Below, piece after piece: positions 1 through 9,055 of a stretch of 64,000 nucleotides of DNA. Position 1 is the stretch's first letter, and each line of letters begins with the position of its first letter. This DNA comes from Pseudooceanicola endophyticus. Lineage in GTDB: Bacteria > Pseudomonadota > Alphaproteobacteria > Rhodobacterales > Rhodobacteraceae. The notes under the pieces were generated by a model. That model saw only the letters and a list, made by a program, of their open reading frames with translations, was not told the origin of the DNA and ran no database searches. The translations under genes were made by a program, and so were the position numbers. The stretch is from positions 186,001-250,000 of the forward strand of contig NZ_JAHIAB010000004.1 in assembly GCF_018760365.1 (NCBI RefSeq), written 5' to 3'.

Positions 1-1
1 C

Positions 2-895
<894 letters not shown>

Positions 896-928
896 AAGGC
901 CCCGGGGCGATGCCCAGATGATCTGATA

Positions 929-1018
929 CCGGGACGCCACTCATTCGGGTCCCGGATTTCCCGAGGCCCGTCCCCGCCGGAGGGCCGCACATCTTGCGTT
1001 ATCGCTTCAAGAAGGATG
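929..1018 (+). promoter_or_regulatory. Possible RNA thermometer (ROSE-like leader) of the Hsp20 gene
   Basis: The leader can form two stem-loops. The first pairs CCGGGAC (929-935) with GTCCCGG (949-955). The second pairs CATCTT (990-995) with AGGATG (1013-1018), continued by GCG (996-998) with CGC (1003-1005), and leaves a 7-base bulge on the 3' side. The second stem would bury the Shine-Dalgarno AAGGA that serves the ATG at 1025. Stem-loops that hide the ribosome site are the rule for small heat-shock genes of alphaproteobacteria (ROSE elements). The pairing is read by eye, so function is inferred. Confidence 0.4.
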
Positions 1019-1024
1019 ACTGAC

Positions 1025-1486
1025 ATGCGTAATTTCGACTTTGCCCCGCTCTATCGCTCCAGCGTCGGTTTCGACCAGATCGCCAACATGCTGGACCGCG
1101 TCCTGACGAGCGAGGTAAGCCAGCCCAGCTACCCGCCCTACAACATCGAGAAGACCGCCGAGGATTCCTACCGGATCTCCATCGCCGTGGCCGGCTTCTG
1201 CGAGAATGAGCTTTCGGTCGAGGTGAAGGACAAGGCCCTCGTGGTCTCCGCCCGCAAGGCCGAGGACGAGACCCCCCGCACCTACCTGCATCGCGGCATC
1301 GCCACCCGCGCCTTCGAGCGCCGCTTCGCGCTCGCCGATCATGTCCGCGTGACCGGGGCCACCCATGCCGACGGCATGCTGCATATCGACCTGGTCCGAG
1401 AGGTCCCCGAGGCGCTGAAGCCCCGCCGGATCGAGATCGGCCGCCAGGCCTCCCAGCCCCGCACCATCGAGGCCACCGAGGTCTGA
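1025..1486 (+). CDS. Small heat-shock protein, Hsp20/IbpA family
   Basis: ATP-independent cytoplasmic holdase chaperone of 153 residues that binds unfolding proteins for later refolding by DnaK/ClpB. The protein opens with MRNFDFAPLYRSSVGFD, the typical IbpA opening, followed by an alpha-crystallin domain (about residues 35-130) and a short tail. An ATG at 1016 is in frame, but the AAGGA at 1012-1016 overlaps it and sits 8 bases before the ATG at 1025, so 1025 is preferred. The gene stands alone, with a leader that may fold over the ribosome site and a strong terminator 26 bases after the stop. Heat control through the leader is an inference. Confidence 0.93.
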   Translation: MRNFDFAPLYRSSVGFDQIANMLDRVLTSEVSQPSYPPYNIEKTAEDSYRISIAVAGFCENELSVEVKDKALVVSARKAEDETPRTYLHRGIATRAFERRFALADHVRVTGATHADGMLHIDLVREVPEALKPRRIEIGRQASQPRTIEATEV

Positions 1487-1512
1487 ACCAGCCTTCCCGA
1501 AGGCAGGAATGC

Positions 1513-1544
1513 GGCGCGGCCCCTCCCGGGGTCGCGCCTTTTGT
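1513..1544 (+). terminator. Intrinsic terminator after the Hsp20 gene
   Basis: An 11-bp GC-rich stem with one G-T pair (1513-1523 with 1528-1538) and the loop TCCC is followed by TTTTGT. It ends the Hsp20 transcript and lies only a few bases from the 3' end of the opposing VOC gene. Confidence 0.75.
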
Positions 1545-1547
1545 CTG

Positions 1548-2174
1548 TCAGCGCAGCACCACGGGCCCTTCCGGCCCGTCATAGGTTGCGGCCAGGGAGG
1601 GCAGGGCATCGGTGACGAAGTCCAGCCGGGCGTCCTGGATCAGCGGCGCCAGCAGGGCCTGCAACCGCGCGGCCTCGGGGTGGCGGATTTCCAGCCGGCT
1701 GAGGCGCATTGCGCTCTCGGGCATCCGCCGGGTCGGGATCTCGCCCTCGGTGTCCCAGTCGATGAAGGTCGGAAAGCAGCCGTCGAAGGGCAGGCTACCG
1801 TCCTCGGGCACGCAGATCAGCCAGCGCATCGCGCCGCGCCGGCCCTCGATCACGGGGCCGTTCTCCGGGGGCAGCAGGGCGCGCTTTTCGCGCAGGCCCC
1901 GGATTCGGGCCACCCAATGCACCAGCCGGGGGGCGGTCGGCGCCCGGTCCAGCGCGAACCAGCGCGGGCGGGGGGCGGTCTCTCCGGGCTGCGGCGCGAT
2001 CGCCTCCAGGTAGCACTCCGCGCCGGTGCCCAGCACGGCATTATGCGTCGCCATCATCGGATGCACGCCGCCGGGATGCATCGTCATCCCGGGCAGCGCC
2101 TCCACATGGGCCACGGCATCGTCCAGCCGCTTTGCGGCGACCACCAGGTGATCCAGCTCTGCAATCGCGCTCAT
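1548..2174 (-). CDS. VOC-superfamily (glyoxalase-like domain) protein
   Basis: A 208-residue protein with the glyoxalase-like fold: it begins MSAIAELDHLVVAAKRLDDAV, with the His of LDHLVVAA as the usual first metal ligand, and has GGVHPMMATHNAVL shortly after, as in Glyoxalase_3-type proteins. Substrate is unknown; members of this family are often annotated only as VOC proteins. An upstream in-frame start (2198) would translate the end of an intergenic repeat, so the ATG at 2174 is preferred. It lies downstream of the MalY gene on the same strand, separated by a composite repeat, and could be read through from it. Confidence 0.8.
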   Translation of the reverse strand: MSAIAELDHLVVAAKRLDDAVAHVEALPGMTMHPGGVHPMMATHNAVLGTGAECYLEAIAPQPGETAPRPRWFALDRAPTAPRLVHWVARIRGLREKRALLPPENGPVIEGRRGAMRWLICVPEDGSLPFDGCFPTFIDWDTEGEIPTRRMPESAMRLSRLEIRHPEAARLQALLAPLIQDARLDFVTDALPSLAATYDGPEGPVVLR

Positions 2175-2182
2175 CGCTGCCT

Positions 2183-2245
2183 CATTTTCTTGTTCCAAAT
2201 ACCTCGGGGGAGTCTTCCGGCACGGAAGACGGGGGCAGAGCCCCC
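2183..2245 (-). repeat. Composite stem-loop element, copy A1 (AACAAGAAAATG tail)
   Basis: Read on the minus strand just after the malY stop: hairpin GGGGGC-TCT-GCCCCC, then a second hairpin GTCTTCCG-TGC-CGGAAGAC, then TCCCCCGAGGTATTTGG and AACAAGAAAATG. Same architecture as the other copies, with different arms in the second hairpin. It sits 3' of malY and immediately 5' of the VOC gene, so it may act as a 3'-end structure or attenuator. Not a transposon: no coding capacity. Confidence 0.8.
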
Positions 2246-2276
2246 GCCCGATCCGCCACCCCGCGCTGTCCCGGGT

Positions 2277-3449
2277 CTACTGGAGATCCGCGAAGGCGCG
2301 CTGCATCCGCTCCACCGCCTCGACGACCCGCTCCCGCTGGGTGCCGATGTTGAAGCGCTGGAACGTTTCGCCGCCGGCCCCGAAGGCCGAGCCGAAGTTC
2401 ACCGCGATCTTGGCCTCGTCGAGGATGCGTCGCTGCACCTCCTGCGTGCTCATGCCGGTGCCCGAGAAGTCCACCCAGGCCAGGTAGGTGCCCTCCAGAC
2501 GCATCGAGCGCAGCCCCGGGATCGCGTTGATGCCGCTGTCGAACAGGTGCCGGTTGCCGTCCAGGTAGTCGCAGAGCGCATCGACCCAGGCCGCGCCCTC
2601 GGGGGCATAGGCCGCCGGCACCAGGCGCTGTGCGAAGGCATTGGGAGAGATCCCGAGCCCCGCCATCAGCTGCCCGAAGCGCTTGCGCAGCGCCGGGTCG
2701 GGGATGATCACGTTGCCGGTGTGGATGCCGGCCAGGTTGAAGGTCTTGGTGGCGGCGGTCATCATCACCAGCCGCTCGGAGATGCCCTCGTCGGCGAGGG
2801 CCATCGGCACATGGGTGTGACCGGGCATGGTGATGTCGCAATGGATCTCGTCCGAGACCAGGATCAGGTCGTGGCGCCTGGCGAAATCGGCGACCTGCTG
2901 CAGCTCGGCCTTGCTCCAGACCCGGCCGCCGGGATTGTGCGGCGAGCACAGGATGACCATCTTCTCGGAACCGTCGAGGAGGGTGTCATAGGCGTCGAAA
3001 TCCATCTCGTAACGGCCATCGACCTGGATCAGCGGGCATTCCACCACCCGGCGGCCGGCGGCTTTGATGGTGCGGGCGAAGGCGTGGTAGACCGGGGTGA
3101 ACAGCACCACGCCGTCGCCCGGCGCGGTGAAGGCCTCGACGCAGAGGCCGGTGCCGTTGACCAGCCCGTGGGTCGAGAAGATCCATTCCGGATCGATGGT
3201 CCAGCCGTGACGTGTTTCCGACCACCAGCAGACCGAGGCAAGGTAGTCGCGCTCATCGCCGAAATAGCCGAAGACCCCCTCGGCGGCATAGGCCTCCAGG
3301 GCCTGCTGGACGCTGTGCGGCGGACGGAAGTCCATGTCGGCCACCCACATGGGCAGGCCGTCCTCCGGCGACAGGCCGTAGAGCTTTTCCATCATGTCCC
3401 ATTTCGAGGAATGGGTGCCGCGTCGGTCGATGATCTCGTCGAAATTCAT
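2277..3449 (-). CDS. MalY/PatB-type PLP-dependent C-S lyase (cystathionine beta-lyase-like aminotransferase)
   Basis: Fold-type I PLP enzyme of 390 residues. MalY/PatB proteins cleave C-S bonds of cystathionine or cysteine conjugates to pyruvate, ammonia and a thiol. The start is typical (MNFDEIIDRRGTHSSKWD), followed by DGLPMWVADMDF. CSPHNPGGRVW (the Asn that contacts PLP), SDEIHCD and the PLP lysine in AATKTFN follow in the right order. A longer in-frame start reaches into a repeat; the ATG at 3449 with AGGAG upstream is clearly better. Physiological substrate (methionine cycle or degradation of S-conjugates) cannot be read from sequence. Confidence 0.88.
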   Translation of the reverse strand: MNFDEIIDRRGTHSSKWDMMEKLYGLSPEDGLPMWVADMDFRPPHSVQQALEAYAAEGVFGYFGDERDYLASVCWWSETRHGWTIDPEWIFSTHGLVNGTGLCVEAFTAPGDGVVLFTPVYHAFARTIKAAGRRVVECPLIQVDGRYEMDFDAYDTLLDGSEKMVILCSPHNPGGRVWSKAELQQVADFARRHDLILVSDEIHCDITMPGHTHVPMALADEGISERLVMMTAATKTFNLAGIHTGNVIIPDPALRKRFGQLMAGLGISPNAFAQRLVPAAYAPEGAAWVDALCDYLDGNRHLFDSGINAIPGLRSMRLEGTYLAWVDFSGTGMSTQEVQRRILDEAKIAVNFGSAFGAGGETFQRFNIGTQRERVVEAVERMQRAFADLQ

Positions 3450-3553
3450 GTCTGGCTCCTGGGGTCTTCGGCTGACGCTAGTGGAAGTCTCGGCGGGGGC
3501 AAGCCCGGGAGGGGGCGGACCCTGCGTCAGGGCGGGGTTGCGGCGAAAGGGCA

Positions 3554-3622
3554 GGGGGGGCTCTGCCCCCGTCCGCGCCGGGCGCGGACTCCCCCGGGAT
3601 ATTTTTGGCCAGATGAAAGAGC
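3554..3622 (+). repeat. Composite stem-loop element, copy C1 (GGCCAGATGA tail)
   Basis: Run of G's with CTCTG and a run of C's (hairpin), then GTCCGCGC-CGG-GCGCGGAC (second hairpin), then TCCCCCGGGATATTTTTGG and CCAGATGAAAG. It lies in the divergent gap between malY and def1, so unlike most copies it does not follow a gene on its own strand. Confidence 0.8.
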
Positions 3623-3666
3623 CGGTCCCGCGCGGGATCATTGCGCCGGCGCGGGGCATGTCCTAA

Positions 3667-4194
3667 ATGATCGGCATGAAACGCCCGATCCTGATCCATC
3701 CCGATCCGCGCCTGAAGAAGCTGGCCGACCCTGTTGCCGATGTCTCTGACACGCTGCGGGTGCTGGCGGATGACATGCTTGAGACCATGTACGACGCGCC
3801 CGGCATCGGGCTTGCCGCGCCGCAGATCGGCATCCTGCAGCGGCTGATCGTGCTGGATTGCGTCAAGGAGGGCGATGGCCCGGCGCGGCCTCTGGTGATG
3901 TTCAACCCCGAAGTGATCGCGCGTTCGGATGAGACCTCGGCCTACGAGGAGGGGTGCCTGTCGATCCCCGAGCAATATGCCGAGGTGACCCGGCCTGCCG
4001 AGGTGAGCGTGCGCTGGATGGACCGGGACGGGAACCTGCGGGAAGAGACCTTCGACAAGCTCTGGGCGACCTGCGTGCAGCACGAGATCGACCACCTCGA
4101 TGGCAAGCTGTTCATCGACTACCTGTCGCCGATGAAGCGCCAGATGATGACCCGCAAGAGCCAGAAGCTGAAGCGCGAACGGGCGCGGGCCTGA
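3667..4194 (+). CDS. def: Peptide deformylase, complete catalytic set
   Basis: Removes the formyl group from nascent N-formyl-methionyl peptides in the cytoplasm. The 175-residue protein has all three deformylase motifs: [10 protein letters not shown] (about 46-55), EGCLSIP (metal ligand Cys97) and QHEIDHL (ligands His139 and His143, catalytic Glu140). Length is normal. An alternative start at 3676 (MKRPILIHPD) is possible. It is the first of three deformylase-like genes that run straight into fmt, and the only one with fully canonical motifs, so it is the likely housekeeping enzyme. Confidence 0.95.
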   Translation: MIGMKRPILIHPDPRLKKLADPVADVSDTLRVLADDMLETMYDAPGIGLAAPQIGILQRLIVLDCVKEGDGPARPLVMFNPEVIARSDETSAYEEGCLSIPEQYAEVTRPAEVSVRWMDRDGNLREETFDKLWATCVQHEIDHLDGKLFIDYLSPMKRQMMTRKSQKLKRERARA

Positions 4195-4200
4195 GCCGGG

Positions 4201-4698
4201 GTGCCGGTCCGCGACATCCTGCTGTGGCCGGACCCGAGCCTGCGTGCCGATTGCGCGCCGCTTGAGCCCGGTGCGGCGGTGGACGCGCTGGTCGAAGACC
4301 TTCTGGACACGATGTACGCGGCACGGGGGCGCGGTCTGGCGGCGCCGCAGATCGGGGTGCTGAAGCGGGCCTTCGTGATGGATGCCGGCTGGAAGGGCGG
4401 GGCGCCTGCGCCGCGGGTCTTCCTCAATCCGCAGATCCTCTGGCGCTCCGAGGTGATCGGGCTGGGCGATGAGGCCTGCCTTTCGATCCCCGGGGTGAGC
4501 GCCGCGGTGCCGCGACCCTCGGAGGTCGTGGTGCGGTGGCACGACGTCAGATGGCAGCGGCATGAAGAGCGCCTGTGCGGGTTCGAGGCGATCTGTGCCC
4601 AGCACGAGGCCGACCATCTGGAAGGCCGGGTCTACCTGGAGTATCTGCCGCCGGCGACGAAGGCCGGGCTGCTGGCCGCTTACGAGGGAATGAGATGA
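4201..4698 (+). CDS. Second peptide deformylase, slightly divergent
   Basis: Paralogue of 165 residues starting with GTG, 6 bases after the first def gene. The metal site is intact: Cys93 in EACLSIP (usual Gly replaced by Ala) and His135-Glu136-His139 in QHEADHL; motif I reads [10 protein letters not shown]. It should therefore be able to bind metal and deformylate, but spacing between motifs and the C-terminus differ from the first copy, which suggests a different preference or a regulatory job. Its stop overlaps the start of the third copy (ATGA at 4695-4698), so the two are translationally coupled. Confidence 0.9.
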   Translation: MPVRDILLWPDPSLRADCAPLEPGAAVDALVEDLLDTMYAARGRGLAAPQIGVLKRAFVMDAGWKGGAPAPRVFLNPQILWRSEVIGLGDEACLSIPGVSAAVPRPSEVVVRWHDVRWQRHEERLCGFEAICAQHEADHLEGRVYLEYLPPATKAGLLAAYEGMR

Positions 4699-5189
4699 CG
4701 AAGAAACCCTGCCTGCCCTGGCCCGACCGCCGCCTGCGCACCGCCAGCGCCCCGGTCGAGGCCATCACCGAGGAGATCCGCGCGATCTGGAGCGACATGA
4801 TCGACACGATGGAGGCAATGCCCGGCGTCGGCCTGGCGGCGAACCAGATCGGCGTGATGCTGCGCCTGGCGGTGGTCGATGCCTCCGAAAGCCGTGGCCA
4901 GGCGGTGAAGATGGCGAATCCCGAGGTGCTTCATGCCAGCGTGCAGCTGCGCGAGCACGAGGAGGCCAGCCCCAACCTGCCCGGCGTCTCGGCGAAGATC
5001 GCGCGGCCGCGAGCGGTGACCGTGCGCTTCCTGAACGAGGCGGGCGAGATGGAGGAGCGCGATTTCGTCGGCCTCTGGGCCACCAGCGTGCAGCACCAGA
5101 TCGACCACCTGGCGGGGCGGATGTATTTCGACCATCTCGGCAAGGTGAAGCGCGACATGCTGATCCGCAAGTCGAAGAAACGCGGCTGA
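4695..5189 (+). CDS. Peptide deformylase-like protein lacking catalytic residues
   Basis: Third tandem deformylase homologue, 164 residues. Motif I is recognisable ([10 protein letters not shown], 44-53) and the fold should be kept, but motif II is EASPNLP, so the metal ligand Cys is Ser92, and motif III is QHQIDHL, so the catalytic Glu is Gln135. Both changes hit residues needed for catalysis in known deformylases. The frame is open and full length, with ATGA coupling to the gene before it and 11 bases to fmt, so it looks kept rather than decaying. A non-enzymatic role, for example binding formylated N-termini or partnering another copy, is inference. Confidence 0.88.
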   Translation: MTKKPCLPWPDRRLRTASAPVEAITEEIRAIWSDMIDTMEAMPGVGLAANQIGVMLRLAVVDASESRGQAVKMANPEVLHASVQLREHEEASPNLPGVSAKIARPRAVTVRFLNEAGEMEERDFVGLWATSVQHQIDHLAGRMYFDHLGKVKRDMLIRKSKKRG

Positions 5190-5200
5190 GAGGGACGGAC

Positions 5201-6115
5201 ATGCGCATCATCTTCATGGGAACGCCGGAGTTTTCGGTTCCGGTCCTCGACGCGCTGGTGGCGGCCGGGCACGAGATCGCCTGCGTCTACTGCCAGCCGC
5301 CCCGCCCCGCCGGGCGTGGCAAGAAGGACCGTCCGACCCCGGTGCATGCCCGCGCCCTTGAGCTGGGCCTGGAGGTGCGCCACCCGGTGCGCCTGAAGGC
5401 GCCCGAGGAGCAGGCGGCTTTCGCGGCGCTGAACGCCGATGTGGCGGTGGTCGTGGCCTATGGGCTGATCCTGCCCCAGGCGGTGCTGGATGCGCCGGCA
5501 AAGGGGTGCCTCAACATCCACGCGAGCCTGCTGCCGCGCTGGCGCGGCGCGGCGCCGATCCACCGCGCGATCATGGCCGGCGATGCCGAGACCGGGGTCT
5601 GCATCATGCAGATGGAGGCGGGGCTTGATACCGGGCCGGTGCTGCTGCGCGAGGCCCTGGCGATCGGTGCCGAGGAGACCACGGCTGAATTGCATGACCG
5701 GCTTTCTGTCCTGGGCAGCCGGCTGATCACCGAGGCGCTGACGCGGCTGGACGATCTGGTCGCCGAGGAACAGCCCGAGGCGGGCGTGACCTACGCGGCC
5801 AAGATCGACAAGGCCGAGGCGCAGGTTGATTTTGCCCGCCCCGCGGAGGAGGTTGATCGGCTGATCCGCGGCTTGTCGCCCTTCCCCGGGGCCTGGGTGG
5901 AGCACGAGGGACAACGACTGAAGCTTCTCGCATCGCGGCTGGCGGAAGGATCCGGGGCGCCCGGCACGCTTCTGGACGACGCGCTGACCATCGCCTGCGG
6001 TGTGGGCGCGGTGCAGGTGCTGCGCCTGCAACGGGCGGGCAAGGGGCCGCAAGAGGCCGGGGTCTTCCTGCGCGGGATGCCCATTGCGGCGGGGGCCGTG
6101 CTGGGGGAAAGCTGA
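5201..6115 (+). CDS. fmt: Methionyl-tRNA formyltransferase
   Basis: Transfers the formyl group from 10-formyl-tetrahydrofolate to Met-tRNA(fMet) before initiation. The 304-residue protein starts [16 protein letters not shown], contains the catalytic loop [20 protein letters not shown] (about residues 106-125), and has the usual C-terminal OB-like tRNA-binding domain after residue 205. It follows three deformylase-family genes in one operon, so the enzymes that add and remove the formyl group are expressed together. A composite stem-loop element begins 4 bases after the stop. Confidence 0.97.
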   Translation: MRIIFMGTPEFSVPVLDALVAAGHEIACVYCQPPRPAGRGKKDRPTPVHARALELGLEVRHPVRLKAPEEQAAFAALNADVAVVVAYGLILPQAVLDAPAKGCLNIHASLLPRWRGAAPIHRAIMAGDAETGVCIMQMEAGLDTGPVLLREALAIGAEETTAELHDRLSVLGSRLITEALTRLDDLVAEEQPEAGVTYAAKIDKAEAQVDFARPAEEVDRLIRGLSPFPGAWVEHEGQRLKLLASRLAEGSGAPGTLLDDALTIACGVGAVQVLRLQRAGKGPQEAGVFLRGMPIAAGAVLGES

Positions 6116-6119
6116 GGCA

Positions 6120-6177
6120 GGGGGCTCCGCCCCCGTCTCCTGCGGAGACTCCCCCGAGGTATTTGGAACAAGAAAAT
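6120..6177 (+). repeat. Composite stem-loop element, copy A2
   Basis: Directly after fmt: GGGGGC-TCC-GCCCCC hairpin, GTCTCC-TGC-GGAGAC hairpin, then TCCCCCGAGGTATTTGG and AACAAGAAAATG. Position and structure fit a 3'-end processing or termination structure for the def-fmt operon. Confidence 0.8.
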
Positions 6178-6196
6178 GGGCGGGGCGGACCCTGCC

Positions 6197-6219
6197 TTTC
6201 ATCTTTCCTCAAATATGCC
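6197..6219 (-). repeat. Tail-only element, B type (B1)
   Basis: On the minus strand it reads GGCATATTTGAGGAAAGATG then AAA, the B-type tail without the two hairpins. It lies 20 bases after copy A2 and in opposite orientation, between convergent fmt and rnhA. Confidence 0.7.
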
Positions 6220-6235
6220 TGTCGGAAGGTTGGGG

Positions 6236-6688
6236 TTACTTGAACGGTGCCATGCCGGCGCGCGCCAGTTCGTCGGCGCGTTCGTTTTCCGGGTGGCCGG
6301 CGTGGCCCTTGACCCATTCCCAGGTGACGTCGTGCTGTTTCGCGGCCTCGTCAAGACGCTGCCACAGTTCGGCGTTCTTCACCGGCCTCTTGGCGGCGGT
6401 CTTCCAGCCGTTGCGCTTCCAGCCGTGAATCCAGCCGGTAACGCCGTTCTTCACATACTGGCTGTCGGTAATGATGGTGATCCGCGTGGGGCGGCCCAGG
6501 GTCTCCAGCGCGTGGATCGCGGCCAGAAGTTCCATGCGGTTGTTGGTGGTGTTGGCCTCGCCGCCCTTCAGCTCGCGTTCCTTCAGCAGCGTGTCGCCGT
6601 CCTTCGCCTGCAAAAGTGCGCCCCAGCCGCCCGGGCCGGGATTGCCGGAGCAGGCGCCGTCGGTGAAGGCGTAAAGGGTCGTGGGCAT
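6236..6688 (-). CDS. rnhA: Ribonuclease HI
   Basis: Degrades the RNA strand of RNA-DNA hybrids (R-loops, primer remnants). The 150-residue protein carries the full DEDD set: [16 protein letters not shown] (Asp), NRMELLAAI (Glu), [11 protein letters not shown] (Asp) and [12 protein letters not shown] (Asp), plus the basic handle region GWKRNGWKT. Normal length, single domain. It is transcribed away from ispH's 3' end and convergently with fmt. Confidence 0.97.
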   Translation of the reverse strand: MPTTLYAFTDGACSGNPGPGGWGALLQAKDGDTLLKERELKGGEANTTNNRMELLAAIHALETLGRPTRITIITDSQYVKNGVTGWIHGWKRNGWKTAAKRPVKNAELWQRLDEAAKQHDVTWEWVKGHAGHPENERADELARAGMAPFK

Positions 6689-6767
6689 GGCGCTCTCCTG
6701 AAGTTGCGCCGGGTGTGGCCCGGGGGGCGCGCAAAGGTCAAGGGCAAAGCAAAGCCGGTTGGGCGGG

Positions 6768-6826
6768 GCCGCCGGCTCCGCAGGAGGCGGCAGGCGCAGG
6801 GGCGGCTCGATGCCGCGCCTGCGCCT
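6768..6826. repeat. Two-hairpin element with TCGAT loop, copy 1
   Basis: Begins GCCGCCGGCTCCGCAGGAG, followed by a 15-bp stem with one mismatch (6792-6806 with 6812-6826) closed by the loop TCGAT. The first 29 bases match the copy at 15789 at all but one position, and the stem bases that differ between copies change in pairs. On the minus strand it lies 3 bases after the ispH stop, so it would form the 3' end of that transcript. Confidence 0.75.
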
Positions 6827-6829
6827 CTC

Positions 6830-7780
6830 TCAGGCGGGAACGCGCAGGACCCGCGGGACCTTGAATTCGACGTTTTCCTGCGCGGTTTCCACCAGGTCGA
6901 CCGTCACCTCGTAACGGGCGCGCAGGGCGTCGATGACCTCGTCCACCAGCACTTCGGGCGCAGAGGCCCCGGCGGTGATGCCGATCGAGCGGATGCCTTC
7001 CAGCGCGCGCCAGTCGATCTCTCCGGCGCGCTGGACCAGCTGGGCATAGCCGCAGCCCTCGCGGGCGGCGACCTCGACCAGGCGGCGCGAGTTCGAGGAG
7101 TTGGGCGCGCCGACCACCAGCATGGCGTCGATCTTGCCGGCCATCGCCTTCACCGCCTCCTGGCGGTTGGTGGTGGCATAGCAGATGTCTTCCTTGTGCG
7201 GCCCGACGATGGCGGGGAAGCGGGCCTGAAGCGCCGCGACGATCCCCTTGGTGTCATCGACCGACAGGGTGGTCTGGGTGACGAAGGCCAGTTTCTCAGG
7301 ATTGCGCACCGCGAGGGTCGCCACGTCGGCCTCGGTTTCCACGAGCAGGACCTCGCCCTCGGGCAGCTGGCCCATGGTGCCGATCGTCTCGGGGTGGCCG
7401 GCATGGCCGATCATGATGATCTGAAGGCCGGCCTCGTGGTGGCGTTCGGCCTCGATATGCACCTTGGAGACCAGCGGGCAGGTGGCGTCGACAAAGACCA
7501 TCTCGCGGGCCTGGGCGGCGGCGGGCACCGATTTCGGCACGCCGTGGGCCGAGAAGATCACCGGCCGGTCAAGCGGGCATTCGTCCAGCTCTTCGACGAA
7601 GACCGCGCCCTTGTCGCGAAGGCCGTCGACGACGAATTTGTTGTGCACGATCTCGTGACGCACGTAGACCGGGGCGCCCCATTTCTCCAGCGCCATCTCG
7701 ACGATCTTGATGGCACGGTCGACGCCGGCGCAGAACCCGCGCGGCGCGGCAAGGTAGAGGGTGAGGGGCGGCTTGGTCAT
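6830..7780 (-). CDS. ispH: 4-hydroxy-3-methylbut-2-enyl diphosphate reductase
   Basis: Last enzyme of the MEP isoprenoid pathway; a [4Fe-4S] enzyme making IPP and DMAPP. The 316-residue protein has the three cluster cysteines in context ([30 protein letters not shown]), the HxE-type motif [10 protein letters not shown] and [10 protein letters not shown]. Two nearby ATGs exist; the one at 7780 is preferred because AGGAG ends 6 bases before it, whereas it touches the upstream one. In phototrophic or carotenoid-making relatives this step feeds pigments, but no pigment genes are in view here. Confidence 0.97.
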   Translation of the reverse strand: MTKPPLTLYLAAPRGFCAGVDRAIKIVEMALEKWGAPVYVRHEIVHNKFVVDGLRDKGAVFVEELDECPLDRPVIFSAHGVPKSVPAAAQAREMVFVDATCPLVSKVHIEAERHHEAGLQIIMIGHAGHPETIGTMGQLPEGEVLLVETEADVATLAVRNPEKLAFVTQTTLSVDDTKGIVAALQARFPAIVGPHKEDICYATTNRQEAVKAMAGKIDAMLVVGAPNSSNSRRLVEVAAREGCGYAQLVQRAGEIDWRALEGIRSIGITAGASAPEVLVDEVIDALRARYEVTVDLVETAQENVEFKVPRVLRVPA

Positions 7781-7832
7781 CGGCATCTCCTGTTGCCCCC
7801 AGAGGTAGGCGATGCAGCGCCAGCCCGCAAGT

Positions 7833-8300
7833 TCAGCCCGCAAGTTCGCAGCTGGCCCAGGCCAGCACCAGGTAGCGCAGCGTCTTGGCGATGCCGACCA
7901 GCAGCAGGAACAGCCAGGCCGGGGTCCGCATCATCCCCGCGACCACCGTGATCGCATCGCCCAGCGGCGCCCAGGACAGCAGCAGCGACCAGACGCCCCA
8001 GCGGGCATACCAGGCCTCGGCCCGGGCCAGCTGGGCGGCGGAGGCGGGGAACCAGCGTCGGTCGCGAAACCGCATCAGCCCGCGCCCGATCAGGTAGTTC
8101 AGTGCGGAGCCCGCGGTGTTGAAGGCGCTGGCAACCAGCAGCAGGATCGGCAGGGGCAGGCTGCCGGCCAGCTGGATCGGCACGAAGACCAGTTCGGACT
8201 GGAAGGGCAGCAGGGTCGCGGCCCCGAAGGCCGCGAGCGCCATGGCCATGGCCTCGGCCAGCGGGTGGCCGAGGGGCAGCAGGTCAAGAAGCCCCGACAT
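7833..8300 (-). CDS. YqaA-like small membrane protein (DedA/VTT superfamily)
   Basis: A 155-residue membrane protein with four to five hydrophobic segments. It matches the YqaA branch of the VTT/DedA-like superfamily: [20 protein letters not shown] in the first re-entrant part, [14 protein letters not shown], and [18 protein letters not shown] in the second. Relatives act in membrane lipid or ion homeostasis, but the function of this branch is not settled. It lies 53 bases upstream of ispH on the same strand and may be co-transcribed with it. Confidence 0.8.
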   Translation of the reverse strand: MSGLLDLLPLGHPLAEAMAMALAAFGAATLLPFQSELVFVPIQLAGSLPLPILLLVASAFNTAGSALNYLIGRGLMRFRDRRWFPASAAQLARAEAWYARWGVWSLLLSWAPLGDAITVVAGMMRTPAWLFLLLVGIAKTLRYLVLAWASCELAG

Positions 8301-8345
8301 CGGATCGCGCCTGCGAAGGCCGGGCCCGTTGGGCCCCGGCCCGCA

Positions 8346-8921
8346 TCAGGTGGCGGAAGAGGCGCGGCTGCTGCGGCTGTCGTCGCCCTGGTCGCGCGGC
8401 GGACGGCCGATGACTTCCTTCAGCTCGTCGAGTTCGATGAAGTTGTCGGCCTGGCGGCGCAGCTCGTCGGCGATCATCGGCGGCTGCGAGCGGATGGTCG
8501 AGACGACCGAGACGCGAACCCCCTGGCGCTGCAGGCTTTCGACCAGCGGGCGGAAATCGCCGTCGCCGGAGAACAGGACGATATGGTCGACGCGGGGCGC
8601 GAGTTCCATCGCATCCACCGTCAGCTCGATATCCATGTTTCCCTTTACCTTGCGGCGGCCCTGGCTGTCGGTGAACTCCTTGGCCGGCTTGGTAACCATG
8701 GAAAAACCGTTATAGTGCAGCCAATCAACCAACGGGCGGATCGGGGAATATTCGTCGTTCTCCAGAAGGGCGGTATAGTAGAAGGCGCGCAGCAGCTTGC
8801 CGCGGCGCATGAATTCCTGCCGCAGAAGCTTGTAGTCGATGTCGAACCCAAGCGCCTTGGCCGCGGCGTAGAGGTTTGAGCCATCGATGAACAGCGCGAG
8901 CCGTTCGTCCTTGTAGAACAT
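8346..8921 (-). CDS. NYN-domain (LabA/DUF88) putative ribonuclease
   Basis: A 191-residue PIN-like nuclease fold of the NYN family. Acidic active-site positions are visible in ALFIDGSNLY (near the start), GNMDIELTVDAM and VLFSGDGDFRPLV, which is the typical NYN pattern of spaced Asp residues. RNA is the presumed substrate for the family; no target is known for this group. The ATG at 8921 follows AAGGA by 8 bases and is chosen over the in-frame TTG just upstream. It is divergent from folK across a short AT-rich gap. The last residues are Ser/Arg-rich and probably disordered. Confidence 0.85.
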   Translation of the reverse strand: MFYKDERLALFIDGSNLYAAAKALGFDIDYKLLRQEFMRRGKLLRAFYYTALLENDEYSPIRPLVDWLHYNGFSMVTKPAKEFTDSQGRRKVKGNMDIELTVDAMELAPRVDHIVLFSGDGDFRPLVESLQRQGVRVSVVSTIRSQPPMIADELRRQADNFIELDELKEVIGRPPRDQGDDSRSSRASSAT

Positions 8922-9055
8922 CAAACAATTCCTTTCATGTGCCGGAGGTCGGGTGGGAGAGTGATAATTCCCGAGGTCCGGCTAGCTTAAAATAAATGCC
9001 CGCTTAGGATGCATCAAGTGAACTACAAAGTCCAAATGTATAGGTTGGGATGCCC

